Shown here: positions 34,218-46,260 of the stretch, one piece after another
How positions within the stretch are numbered: the first letter of the stretch is position 1
How the letters are laid out: each line of letters begins with the position of its first letter
Origin: Forficula auricularia
Taxonomy: Eukaryota; Arthropoda; Insecta; Dermaptera; Forficulidae
DNA length: 64,000 nt
Direction: 5' to 3'
Assembly: GCA_024734495.1 (NCBI GenBank)
Contig: JALMQS010000089.1
Coordinates: forward strand, 7,390,420-7,454,419
Made by a program: the position numbers and the translations under genes
Notes under the pieces: generated by a model
The model's database searches: none
What the model was told of the DNA's origin: nothing
The model's input: the letters and a program-made list of their open reading frames with translations, nothing else

Positions 34218-34404
34218 ATCTAGAATATCCAAGAAGGAATTGATATTTTAATTATATGTCAGAATGTGTTCACCCCCTTTAACACTCAATCATCTTTATT
34301 CAAAACTCTATGTCATGGGTATTTGTTTAAATTAAGAATCACTAGACCACGAAATTTTTTAAAGGAAGATTAAATCTTTGAATCAAATATTTAATGCGAT
34401 ACTT

Positions 34405-34500
34405 ATATCAGAGAGGTTTAGCTCACAGTGTATCCGGATCGCTAATTTTGGTACTCGAGTTCGATTCCCGAAGGGATGGACGCAGCCCTTCTAACAAACT
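34405..34500 (+). mobile_element. tRNA-derived SINE head
   Basis: GTTTAGCTCACAGTGTATCC resembles a polymerase III A box, and about 35 bases on GAGTTCGATTCCCG is a good B box. The acceptor-stem pairing of a true tRNA is missing. A diverged relative of the tRNA-like part of the 363-bp tandem repeat (52628, 52991). Confidence 0.55.
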
Positions 34501-36209
34501 GAAAATATTAATTCCATTTTGAATCTAGTAGATAACAACCTTTCGTGATTTCCTAAGAAATTTAAAGTCACGGTCCTGTTTACTCCTTATAGTTAAAAGT
34601 TCTAGGGTCATTAAATATTATATATATATTTATCTGGGAAGATTGATTTAAAAATTCATGAATATACTGGCTTCTCTTAACGCTAAAATTACCATCAGTC
34701 TTGATTGAACAATTTTGATATCATTGTACATTTAGAAAAAGTTTAAAGTTAAATAATCTATCTTTATTATTTCAAAAACAAAAGAAATTGCATCTTTCCC
34801 GTTAGAATAAATTAGAATAATGTTTAAAAACTCAGAAAATACCTATTTTGAAATTTAAAGAGATAGCGCCGAGTTGATTTATTTTATAATCCACCTACGC
34901 ACAGTTGTATTTCTCTTTCATCATTTCTATAGTACCTACCTATTAACAAAGAAAATATTTTTCTTGTTTTTTTCTAATGAATTGCTTCTAATGACTATAT
35001 TTCACAATATATTAACATATAATTTAGAATTGAATTGATTATGTATGGAAATCGAAAATATTTTTCAAAAAATATTTCACCCCAGAGGCTATAACCACAA
35101 AGGATGATTCTTCAAGAAAATCGAAGATTTAAATTTCTACAGGATTTTTTACTCTCATGTATATTAAATCCACAAGTTTATAACTCTTAAATATTCACCA
35201 GCCAGTATTAATTAACATTTTCATTAAAAGAAAAAAATAATAAAAGACTTCATATTTATATTATTTATTTATTAATAATAGTAATAGAGAGAGAATGCAA
35301 TTTGTAAAATTTTAATTAATTTAATTCATAAAATGAATAATTTATAAAGTTTCGGTGAAGATTAAAAAAATAAATAAATAAACGTCTTCACAACATTATC
35401 TTTTGAAGGATATTTTAATTACTAGAAACAAGATCAATTAATGTTTTTCGAGCTGTTTAGTAGTTCGTGATTTGGAGGTGGCCAAATATAGCAGATATAA
35501 TGATTGCTGATGAAAATATAATTTTTAAATTTTCACAGAAAATAAATTAAATATAATAAATGAAAGCTATAATTGGATATAATTAAATATAATGTTATAG
35601 TAATTACCAAAAAAAGCAGAAAAGTTTAAGTACCTATAAGGTAGCCCTGGATTACAAAATTAAATCTACAATCAACTCTTTTTTTACATGGTAGATACGT
35701 TCCTCAGAAATTTGTGTGGAAAAAAATGAGCAAAAAAAGATACGTTTCCTATAATAAAATTCGGGATATGTTCCATGCTAGACCGAAAACCGTGTAAGAT
35801 GAAATAAAGATTTAGTTTAAAAAAAACAGAAAAATGCTGAAAGCTGTTAAAGTTCTAATATGCTTACGAATTATGTATACATATTCAATATGAAGAATAA
35901 ACTTAAAAACATACCTACATAATTCATAGGTAAAAATAAGTAGGGCAAAAAAATATGTTAAACCAAAATAAGGAATACCTACATAGAAAACTAAAAATTA
36001 AAAATAGAAACTAAGAAAATACAATGTGTATTGTATTTATGTAATAAATATTTACCTACATACTGTCTTGGCTGATTTTGCGCACTTTTGAATTACATAT
36101 CTGAATGAAATATTTTTAATTATTAATTCAAAATCCCCTTATAAAACAATGAAAACCAGAAAAATGAAGAACTTTGAACTTTATAACTTCAAATTCGTGT
36201 AAAAATAAA
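34501..36209. other. AT-rich DNA
   Basis: No gene, RNA gene or bounded element recognised. Confidence 0.5.
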
Positions 36210-36660
36210 CTGACACTTTCTGATGTCGCCATCCACTTGACTTTACCATACAACCTGGCCTCTCACTTATATTTAATATTTAATAAAATTATTTATTCAT
36301 AATCATGTAGGAAGGGGGCGGGTTAGTTTTTGCATTTTTAGACTTCTAGGGGCCCAGTGATTATGTATACAAAATCTGGTTGAGTTTGTTCAAATGGCCT
36401 AGATTTTTATTTTTTGACCCCCCTCCCCCCACTAATTTTGGCACCAGAAAAAAAATATTTTCGTTATTATATGTTCATTTTATAGTATATTTCATTTTTC
36501 TTGTTTTTAATATTATAATTTTAATCCCCCCCCCATTAATTTTGGATCGATATGCACCAAAATCTAATCAGCTCTTAATCTCAATATACCAAAACTACGC
36601 GTAAAATTTGGTTTTAATATTCACACCAGTTTTTGAGCTAGCTCGTCCACAAAAATTGGT
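36210..36660. repeat. Dispersed repeat, second copy of 31.7-kb family
   Basis: Shares CTGATGTCGCCATCCACTTG, TATTTAATATTTAATAAAAT and TTTTTGCATTTTTAGACTTC with 60715-60925, and the GGTTGAGTTTG phrase with 31690-32395. No ORF. Confidence 0.6.
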
Positions 36661-37542
36661 AACGCTCAGACTAACAGAATAACATTAACATAATTTTGAT
36701 AAAACAATTATTATCTCGAAAAATATAATTTTTTCGATGTTCACTTATTAGAGTTTTTTGTATACCGAAATGCCATGGTTTCGCCCAATTTATTTTATCA
36801 AAATTGTTTTAGCCATTTTTGAGATATTTCGAAAAAAAGAATCAAAAAAAAAACAACACTTTTTTCATACCCGATTACAATACTTGACCATACCCTGTAT
36901 GGTAAAGTAAAAAGAATTAGATGTATCTCTTTATTTGCATCAAGCAGATGACAACCTCAATGAATTCTCTTTATGAAGCAACAACTCTGCTACTCACGGC
37001 AAAACAAAATATTTTCAAGGAAAAAACTTTGTTTAGTCCATTTTTGACCATTTCATTTAGTGAACCCGAAAACGGTAAATAGTAATAAAGTTTAATAGGA
37101 TTCACATTCCAAAAGGAAAAAAAATTCAAGTGAACTTAGTAGCCTATGTAAAAAACAGATGTGTGAATGACTTGTCTTTTAAGACAATAACAGAGATCTA
37201 TGAATGATTTTTATATCTGTATTGTTCCCTACCATGATTGTTTAGCATTTTTCATCCGGTGCTAATTTTTTCCATCCATCTCCCATTTTCGGATACTTTA
37301 TTGTCTTCGACTTAATGGCATAAATCAAAAATGATATCAAATTTTTTTTTTCATTATCATTCTTTTTTTTTGGCCGTTTGAAATTCCATTTGAGGCTTGA
37401 CATGAGGTTGTTAATTCACTCAACTTGACTTGTCACGGCATTTTATATGCCTTTTAGTACATTAATCTAGATTGAGAGAACGAACCTTCAGGATTTTTTA
37501 TTTCACGCCAAGGTGGTCATAATTTGTTTTACTCTTTATATC

Positions 37543-37800
37543 TATAGGGTGTTCTAACTTAAGTAAGCACTATTAGTGAATTAGTTATTTTTAGAGTTAT
37601 GAAGGATTTTATGATTTGATTAATTTTTATTAGTCGATTTTTATCATAGTGGAATTTTTTCATGATTTTTTGATAAAATGTTGAATGTAAATTTACAAAT
37701 TAGTAGGCAAATTCCTAAAAAATAGTCTATTTAATCAATTTTATAGCTCCAATATTAACAAAGTTATCAATAATGTACACTTAATTTAGGACATCCTGTA
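37543..37800. mobile_element. MITE with TACAGGGTGTCCTAA termini
   Basis: Left end TATAGGGTGTTCTAACTTAA and right end complementary to TACAGGATGTCCTAAATTAA are inverted repeats with TA at both borders, as in Tc1/mariner-type MITEs. AT-rich interior, 258 bp, no ORF. Confidence 0.65.
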
Positions 37801-38415
37801 GATATTCATTTTTTATATAATGATAAAATACTTATTTTCTTTTAAAGGAGAAACGTGTTAATTATTCTTAGGCAACCATATTTAATTTGTAAACGATTTA
37901 ACCTGTTGAGAAATTGATATGATCTAGATATATTGATTGGTGTTAGTGTTTTAGAAATTAAAAAAACAAAACAAAAAACGTGACTCTGGAATGTGATAAA
38001 CGTTGATTAATAATTAATACTTTCGAGCCTTTTATGTTTAGGTGAAGTAGTTAGTCGAAAGTAAAAGGATTCACATGTCATCAAGGTACAATTATATTGT
38101 TCCTTTAGGACTAATAGAGATTTATTATTCTCGTTTGTTTTTGTTGTTTGATATTAAGAACAACGTTGGAGAGATAGTTAAACACAACACACCACTTAAC
38201 TGTTCAATTAGGGTTGAATTCATAAAGTGATTAGAAAAAAAATGAAATCCAGGTTAGTTTCTCCAGAATTAGTCAAGTAAAGAAATTTTTTTCTTGATTG
38301 TCGATGTTATTAGTACATGGGATATGAATCCAAAAGAATAATAGGGAAAAAATTGAAAAGATTTTCTAGCCGAGAATAACAGACATGTTGATATTTTATA
38401 TTAAATTATATATAT

Positions 38416-38710
38416 ATGAATGTTTATTTCCATCAAGCAGAGGAGACACTCATTAAGTTATTCTTAAAAATAATTCTTCTACGAGGGCTATATTCGATTC
38501 TAAGCGCTGGCGATTACTATGAAGGGCATCTTTTTTACAGTAATTTTCCTGGGGAAATCTTTCACAGGGCTGGTTTCCAATTTCCTTCCTCTAGATTTAA
38601 TGAGGCGCCTTTTTGTCAGAGATGAAAATTGTTCAGACTGAAGTATAATTCGATCTTGGGTATGTAAACTCTATTCCAAGTCGAATGTTCTAGCCACTGC
38701 AGTACTGGTG
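38416..38710 (-). mobile_element. tRNA-derived SINE candidate
   Basis: On the minus strand, CAGTGGCTAGAACATTCGAC (A-box-like) is followed about 35 bases later by AAGATCGAATTA (weak B box), then a GC-richer body. The left flank is CATCAAGCAGAGGA, the hammerhead subfamily 2 tail, so the SINE lies next to or within that repeat. The 69-codon plus ORF is a shadow. Confidence 0.45.
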
Positions 38711-40860
38711 CCCCTCTTAATTAAAAGAATAATAGGAAAATATTATATATAAAAAAATTAAGCAACCAATGTTTTAGGGTGTGGATTTAGTTAAGTCACT
38801 GGCCTTATATTTTCACTTTTTTATTTATAATTTGACCATAATTATTCATCACAAAATGAATTTTACGTGATTTTTCATCTTATATATAATAGTAATTTTC
38901 TTGGAGAATTGTAACAAGTGCTAAACACCCTTTAAATTCCTGAAAGAGGGAGATCCTCAGTAACGCCAGTTTTTAATTGAAAATGACGTTAGAGTAAATT
39001 ATATTATCCGGAATTGTTCTTTTCATTCTCTTTGAGTAGCCTTTCCAGCACTTGTTATCATCTTATTCTTTTAATGAAAATTATTATTTTGTACATAATT
39101 ATCTAAATTCATAATTTTTGGGGAACTACCAATAATTTTAAAAATCGGATTTGTCACTTTCTTGCTTTTAAATCAAAACTTATAAATCCAAAATTTCATA
39201 ATTATTGATTATAGGTTCTAGTCAGAAAATAGATAACCTATGTACATAAACAGAGGCATCTTTTTTGGATACCTTGCAATATCATATCAAATTTAATATC
39301 ATTCATAATTCATATTTTTGTTATTTCCTCATTTGAAGTTAGTCCTAAATAGACTTCAATTGATTTTCAAAGTCTCTAGCGAATGTTGGAATTAAGGTTA
39401 GATTCGTCTCTAGCCTGCAAATTGCTATTTGAAAAGAACAGTTAGAAAATCCCAACGATATACATTGATAGAATATAAGTTCGGTAATAAATAGGATGCC
39501 AATATTTTAATTGATGGTGTTGATATTTTGATCGCCTTGATTCGTGGTTAGAAAACATCTTCGATTAATGAATTGAGATCACACACCTTTATGGTTCCAT
39601 ATAATATATGATAGATTTGTTCGAAATAACGTTTCTTTTATGGTAATTAATCTCATATATCATGGTATTACCGGTCTCTAACAAATATATTAAATTTAAC
39701 TTCTTTAGCCGATTTATAATTTTTTTTCTTTCTTCAGGAATCCAACTTTTAAATGATATATTTTATTTTATGCATGGTAAAATTTATAAGCCGATCTTTG
39801 ATATTTGGTATTTTATTTTTTTGTGTCTGAAGAGCTTCATGTCTTTAGACTTCGAGTTCAAGAACAAAGATTGTTAATATTGTTTTTTAAAGAGGGCTGG
39901 AGTCACAAACAATATTGATTGATTCTTGAGTTCATTAAAGAAAAAAAAGATACATTTTCAGAGAAATTTGTTTAATTTCAATAACAGGAGGTGAAGGTTG
40001 TTTTTTGTATAGTACACCCACTGATATTTTGAATGTTTGACTAGAGAGTAAAACACTGAGGCTCGTAACGCTTCCCCTTGATATTTACTGTTCATATATA
40101 ATAAATTTACGAGTATATTACTTAATTTATCAATACTTTTTACTTTATTTGTCTCTGTAATTCTTCTTCTCTTCTGGAATTTTGATTTGATATTTAGGCA
40201 TTAGATTAAACTTTGTCTAAATCTAATTAATCAAAACATCTACCATAAACAACATAGCTTTTAGTCAGTTTAGTTTTTGTGGATGTCCTTGGCATTTTCA
40301 CAGCACAGCTTTTCAAAGGATCAGCTAAGTTAAGAAACTTTGATATGTGGTCCGTGCAAATTACAGCAAACCATATAGTCTTTGCCGTTTCGCCGGATCT
40401 TATTTTCATGCTTCACAATGAAATAGGCCATATTATCAGGCCTTGTAATTTTTGGGCCGTATCGGCTTTGAGAATGCTGTTAATCATTCTGTCTATATAG
40501 TCGTTTGTAATGGAATCACATAGAAATTCCAGAAGTCTTATCATACTAGTGTCACACACTTCTCATCAAAAAAAAATATTATCTAGGTCTATTTTAAAAA
40601 ATTAGAGGTAGCTACTTATTGGAGTTTAACATAATGTGCCCTAGATTTTCAAGATTTAAAATTTTAATAAGGTTTATATTTTGATACTGCAGTTATGTTC
40701 GTAAGACTTTGACGTTGAAAATTCTACGTTTTCATAGCTTGAATTCTAGAGTTATCATTTAGGTCGTCAGTATTACGATTATATATAATTGAAAAGATTG
40801 TGTAGAACAGGCGATAAGCCTATAATAAAGAAGAAGAAGTATTGAAAATACATAACATAT
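38711..40860. other. AT-rich DNA
   Basis: No gene seen. The two overlapping 60-73-codon ORFs at 40227-40500 lie on opposite strands and show no domain. Confidence 0.45.
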
Positions 40861-41747
40861 ATTAGGCCATTCAATAATTCCGTAGGATGACACATAGATG
40901 GTGTTACTAGAATTTTTCCATATGATTTTTATTTAGTACTAATCTTCAAACGATACGTGTATAAATTTGACAGCAATCTGACTATTGATTCGTGAGTTAT
41001 AGCATTTTGTGTGAAGCAACTTTTGTTATTGAAAAAAAGTGAATTTCGAGTTTTAATAAATCATTGCTTTTTGATGAAAAAAAATACAGGGGAAACCAAA
41101 CAATGGCTTGATAAACATTATCCGAACTCTGCTCCATCGAAACAAATGGTAGAGAGGTGGATTGCTGAATTTAAACGTGGTCGTACCAACACAAATGATG
41201 CAGAGCGCAGTGAACGCCCAAAAGAGGCTGTTATTCCAGAAAACATTAAAAAATCCACAAATTGGTTATGAACGATCGCAAATTGAAGGTACACGAGCTA
41301 GCTGACATTGTAAAGATATCAGATGGTAGTGTTTTTATCATTTTACACGAACATTTGGGTATGCGAAAGCTCTGTGCAAAGTGGGTGCCGCGTGAGCACA
41401 GTCGACCAAAAACAACAACGAATCGATGCTTCATAGGAGTGTTCGGTGCTGTTAAACCGCAATAAAATGGAATTCTATTGTCGATATGTGACAATGGATG
41501 AGACATGGCTTCACTATTACACACCAGAATCCAAAAGAAGTCCAATGATGAAGTAATCGCTGAAACTGAGGCCTATTTTGACGACAAAGAGAAATCGTAC
41601 TATAAAAGTGGTATCGAAAAGTTGGAAAATCGCTATACTCGTTGTATCGCCCTCGAAGGCAACTATGTTGAATAATAAAATCGAGTTTTGTCAAAATTTT
41701 GTTTTTTTCTTACTTATCCTACGGATTTATTGAATGACTTGTTAGTA
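40861..41747 (+). mobile_element. Mariner transposon, internally deleted
   Basis: Terminal repeats CATTCAATAATTCCGTAGGA (40868) and the complement TCCTACGGATTTATTGAATG (41718-41737). The transposase relic begins near 41011 with the helix-turn-helix region (ETKQWLDKHYPNSAPSKQMV, WIAEFKRGRT), then KLKVHELADIVKISDGSVF and LGMRKLCAKWVPR. The first catalytic Asp is in MDETWLHYYTPESKR (about 41494). Next comes directly the C-terminus YYKSGIEKLENRYTRCIALE. The HDNA region and the second and third catalytic Asp are missing, so several hundred bases were deleted. At least two frameshifts (about 41250 and 41455) break the rest. Full-length mariners are about 1.3 kb; this copy is 0.89 kb and dead. Confidence 0.92.
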
Positions 41748-43290
41748 TTAACAATTTAAGGCTACTCAAAAACCTGCCCAATATAATATACTTAAAACAT
41801 AAGCTGGCAAATGACCAAATCAAATATAAACATAGTAATTTAATTTGAAGCATTATAACTGAAAAAGATATCGTGTTACATTTTACCATATAGATTATGT
41901 TACATTATTACTCAAAAATGATTTACCTATTACTAAACTAAACTTTAAAAGGCAAACACTATCGCCCATTAAAACAAAGTGAGTTATAGAATATATACTT
42001 AGTTGCTTGCCCTTGAGAGGAATTTCAAAGATAACGAACTTTCTTTCATTTAACCATTCCAGTTTAGCCATAATCACTCGGGAACGATTCTAAACCAATC
42101 GACTTGCTTGATTTTTTTCTGCTCTATTCAAAGTCAATTTCAGATAAATTCTAATCAAGAAGCTTAACCAAAACCTAATTAATAATAATAATAATAAATC
42201 TTAGCTTGTTTTCATGTCGGCTGCAAATTCTACCCAAAAAAAGATGCTATTTATTTTTATGTAGCGTTTTAATTAATGAGAATAAGAAGAATGAAGAAAC
42301 TACCAATTAGACTGGACTTTAGAAAAAAAATCAAAAACTAAATTAGTTCTATAAAAAAGTTGTAAATTAAACATTCTATTTAATTTTTAGAAAAAAGAGA
42401 AGACAGTGAGTGAAGTTTAAACAAAACATCATTCAAGTGTTTTTTACATGGTTTTATTTACTAAGCTCCTCTGTCTGTCTGAGTAGAATCTTGCTAGTAA
42501 ATTTGGACCCATTTCTATCTAGTGGGTGACAGGACAATATTTCATCAGTTAGAAGTAAATAATAGAGAAAAAATAATTCAAACATTAAAAAATATAATGC
42601 AAACATTAACAAGAAATCTCATGGCTTACAACATAATATAATAAGTCAAAGAGTATTTTCTTTAATCTAATAATCTTTGATAAAGTGTTGGTCTGCGCCA
42701 AAGTGTGTATCATGGAAATTTCAAAAGCTAAAATATAGAAAAAATACAATATAAAAAGACTTTTTAAAAATAACGCTTAGGTATATTTCAAAATGCACCC
42801 GAAAATGGAAAACCTTTTTTCTTATGTAAAAATTTTTTTGTATAATTAAAACTAACGCCCATGCTCTTTTTTTAGTCTTAAGTGCATGGAAATGAATTTT
42901 AAAAAATTGAAAATTTCATTTCATCATTCTTATATCTGTAACAACTGTGTAAGTCGATTTTTGGGAAAAATTGAGTAACTCCACAAGAAATGTGGTGACT
43001 CTGGTGTTGGCCACATTGTGAATAAGTGTCTAGCCAGTAGGAGGAATGGTAGAAATTCTAGAGATATTTGAATTATTAAACCCCCATTGATTTTTACTAC
43101 CTGTCTAAACTTTTAAATTGCTGCCCTGTCAAGTTTGGTAAAAGGCTTATTCACAGTTTTTACAGATATTTAATCAAATTAAATCGTCCGTGGTTTACGT
43201 TTGCAGTAAAAAACCCCAAACAAAAAATTGGCAAATCACTAAAATTACCGAAATATATCAAAGTGAGTTTTGAAGATTTAGTCGGTCAAA
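41748..43290. other. AT-rich DNA
   Basis: No gene or bounded element recognised. Confidence 0.5.
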
Positions 43291-43440
43291 AATAACAAAC
43301 ACTAATTGTTTATTTACGAGCTTTCGATTTAGATTATGGGTATAAACTAAGGGTTGTGTTTTACAGCCCTGAAGATGATCTAATAAAGATTCAAAAGCTT
43401 GTAAATGAACAATCAAAGTGTTAATTTTGATTGAAAACCT
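43290..43440. repeat. Short inverted repeat with CTGAAGAT...AAAGCTTGT
   Basis: Arms around AACACTAATTGTTTATTTAC (43299) and GTAAATGAACAATC (43400) are inverted. The right arm has CTGAAGA, ATC/GAT hairpin material and CAAAAGCTTG, the same general layout as 33836-34096 and about 44385-44430. A non-autonomous element of uncertain class. Confidence 0.5.
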
Positions 43441-44763
43441 GATACGTCCTCAACATCTTCATAACAAATTCAAACATGTACTGAGTTTTGAGAAGTTTTC
43501 CTTTTGTCTCCAATTTAATTTTATAAAAGGCAGTGTATGAGTTTAAACATAATCAAGTGTTTTTTATTCTTTTATCATTAGAAATCGATTATTATTAAAA
43601 AATTCAATAAAAATCGTTTCCGATAAGTGGTCTACAAACACTCCATCGTGCGCATTGGTATTTTTTCTATTTGCATCTCCGTTATTTGATATCTAACTCA
43701 AGCCGCTAAAGTTGAAAATCACCGGTCGCTTAAGCCGGACCTGTCATCATTATGCTGCTATTGATTGATTCCATATTTAACATACCAGGAGATTTTCTAT
43801 AATTTCGGGATTTTCCTGTTTTTCTAACCAAACGGGCATAGGTACATATTTGCAGGTATATCATATAATTTGAATTTAATACGTAGAAGAATATAAGTGG
43901 AATAAATTATTTATTGATTGTGAAATTATTATTAATGATAATGCTTTCTTTTTATGGGTCATACTCATTTCCGAGAGTTCTGTAAACAAGAAACGGGATG
44001 CTTGAGAAAACGAAGAAATTTTTGAAAAATTATATCAATATATCAAGTAAATCCATAACTTAAAACGGATAGAAACAGGTGTTTTATATATATAGTAATG
44101 TAAATATATTTATTTTTCAAAACAAACTTGAAAATTATTAAATTTTTCTAATTTCTCTGATTTATTCATGTTTCTTAAAAAAATATTTTTACTAGAGAAA
44201 GTAAAAATCACTTCTCGTTCTAAATACTAGAATTCATTAATAAATCGTTCTCTTTAGTGAATTTATCATTTTTAAGGGCTTTATCTATTTTACTTGACTT
44301 TGTTTTCATTTCAAAATTAAATTTATTCATCTTGTTTTAGAATAATAGAGAATGAATGATTTGTGTCTATGATATTGGTTTACTGAAGAAGACGAAATAA
44401 ATCGACGAAATGTTCTAGTTTTTGTCCACATCTCTATAAATCTTCAATTGAAGCGTTAGAATAATCTAGTGAATAAAATTACTTCTGACTAAGAAGTTAA
44501 ATATTATTTTTCATTATCAACAACGGAATTCATTTTAAGTTACTTTTTTGTAAAAATAGACATATATTTTCTAGAAACTATATTTTGGGAAAACATAAAG
44601 ATCGCTTTGAAATTTTCAAAAACAATTTTTTGGTTACTATATTATGTGTATGTGTATAGATACCTTTTACGATAGACCATTGAGCCAATAATTCTGAAAT
44701 AATTTAAAGGTTTTGACTAAGAGGTAAGAAAGCGACGATATCATCATCATTGAGTATACAGTC

Positions 44764-45412
44764 CTAAGACTGGTTTGATGCAACAATCCGTCTCCACTCG
44801 ACTCTGTCCTCCGCCAGCTGTTTAACCTCTCTAAATGTCTGGCATCCCATATCCCCAATTATTTGGTTGAAATATTCTAATCTGGGTCTTCCCCTTCCCC
44901 TTTTCTTTCCCACCTCCCCCTCCAAGATATCCCTAAGCAGTCCCCCATGTCTCAGTGTGTGCCCCATCATCTGACCTCTTCTCTTCTTCAGACTCTTCCA
45001 CAAGGTTCTTCTTTCTCCGATTTTTCCAAGAACTTCTTCATTTGTAATTTTATCCATCCATTTGATATTCATCATTCTTCTGTAGCACCACATTTCGAAA
45101 GCCTCCAATCTCGTTCTCTCCGCTTTTCCAATTGTCCAGGTTTCACACCCGTACATGGCTATGCTCCATACATATGTCTTCAATAGCAACTTTCTGTTTG
45201 CTAAGCTGATTGAGGAGGAGCATAGTAGTTTTTGTTTTGAATTAAACCCCATTTTTGCTTGGGCAATTCTTGATTTAATTTCATTTTTGCTCCTCCCATC
45301 CCATGTTATTTTACTTCCTAGGTAGCGGAATTCCTTAACTCCTTCTAGGTTTTCTTGGTTAATTTTGATGCATTCCTGTCTCGTTTGTTCTTTTTTTGTA
45401 CATACTAGGACC
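44764..45412 (-). mobile_element. LINE reverse-transcriptase C-terminus fragment
   Basis: One open minus frame of about 215 codons, from 45412 down to 44764, begins at a truncation. It reads CTKKEQTRQECIKINQE, then FRYLGSKITWDGRSKNEIKS, RKLLLKTYVWSIAMYGCETW, RLEAFEMWCYRRMMNIKWMD and RGRGRPRLEY. This is the typical C-terminal part of non-LTR retrotransposon reverse transcriptases (YGCETW and RLEAFEMWC motifs). The catalytic YADD region and endonuclease are absent. The frame is intact, so the fragment may be fairly recent. The plus ORF at 44947 is a shadow. Confidence 0.88.
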
Positions 45413-45639
45413 TAGCGACGATAACTATTTTTAAAAAGTAGGCACTTCAAGTAAATTTATTTTTAGCTTTTTAAAAATTTTTAAAAAATTGATCAAAATT
45501 TTTTGATTAAAAAATTTGAGTTCATACGTCTACATGAAATGCATAAAATAAGGAAAATGATATTAATTACTTATTACTTAAAAAAAAATTCAGAAATTGT
45601 TTTATATTTTATACATCTGTCTGTTGTTAGGGACCACCT

Positions 45640-45705
45640 TTTTTTTTTTTTTTTTAATGCAATCGAATGCAAGAAGGGGTGCACCAGTAAAGATGTAGCC
45701 CCTTC
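45640..45705 (-). mobile_element. LINE 3' tail with poly(A)
   Basis: The 3'-terminal 50 bases of the 8528-8970 element (GGTGCACCCCTTCTTGCATT on the minus strand) followed by a long A tract (the T run at about 45638-45656). A severely 5'-truncated insertion. Confidence 0.75.
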
Positions 45706-45997
45706 ACATATGTTATAGGTGAAAAAATGATAAAATAGGTCAAAGGTTTGTGGAATTTCTAACTGATAATTTAAGATAGATCATAAATAATCTCATTTTG
45801 ACATCTATTTTTTTTTCTAAACGAATAAATTTCATCTGGAGAAATCGCTTATTAAAGATTATAGATTAATTAAAATGCAACTGTTTTTCATAACGATTAA
45901 ATGAAAATTTGAATGAAATTCAAATACCAAGCATAAATAAATAAACTCGGAAAAAATTGAGTAAAGAAATGAGCGTGATGCATTTTTTTGTTTTGCT

Positions 45998-46260
45998 CAG
46001 TAAGGGACCTGTGGGGGTTTTTCGAGGGACCCCGGGGGCAACTTGTTGGTGCTTTTCTTGCATGTTCAAAGTGATACACGAGCAGAAGAACCAGTTCTTG
46101 AGCAGTCACACAAACATCAACATCATCAGCCTAAGTGCTGGATTGGATGCCTCCTCTTCTTCGTCTTCCTCTTTTGATCTGATCTAACAGTACTCTACTC
46201 GGATTCTGGTACTCACCAACGAACCAACATTTACGGCGAATTCTGTCCCTTTCTCGTGTT
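45998..46260. other. Exon-like GC-rich block, strand uncertain
   Basis: The GC content is well above the flanks. Plus reading: acceptor TTTTTTTGTTTTGCTCAG ends at 46000, followed in one frame by about 62 codons (KGPVGVFRGTPGATCWCFSC to a Ser run and FDLI) and a TAA at 46185-46187, as a last exon would look. Minus reading: an ATG at 46060-46062 in context GAACATGC starts MQEKHQQVAPGVPRKTPT, reaching CACAG|GTCCCT at 46006, as a first coding exon with 5' UTR at 46063-46260 would look. I cannot decide between them and recognise neither product. If minus, it could be a distal prickle exon. Confidence 0.35.
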
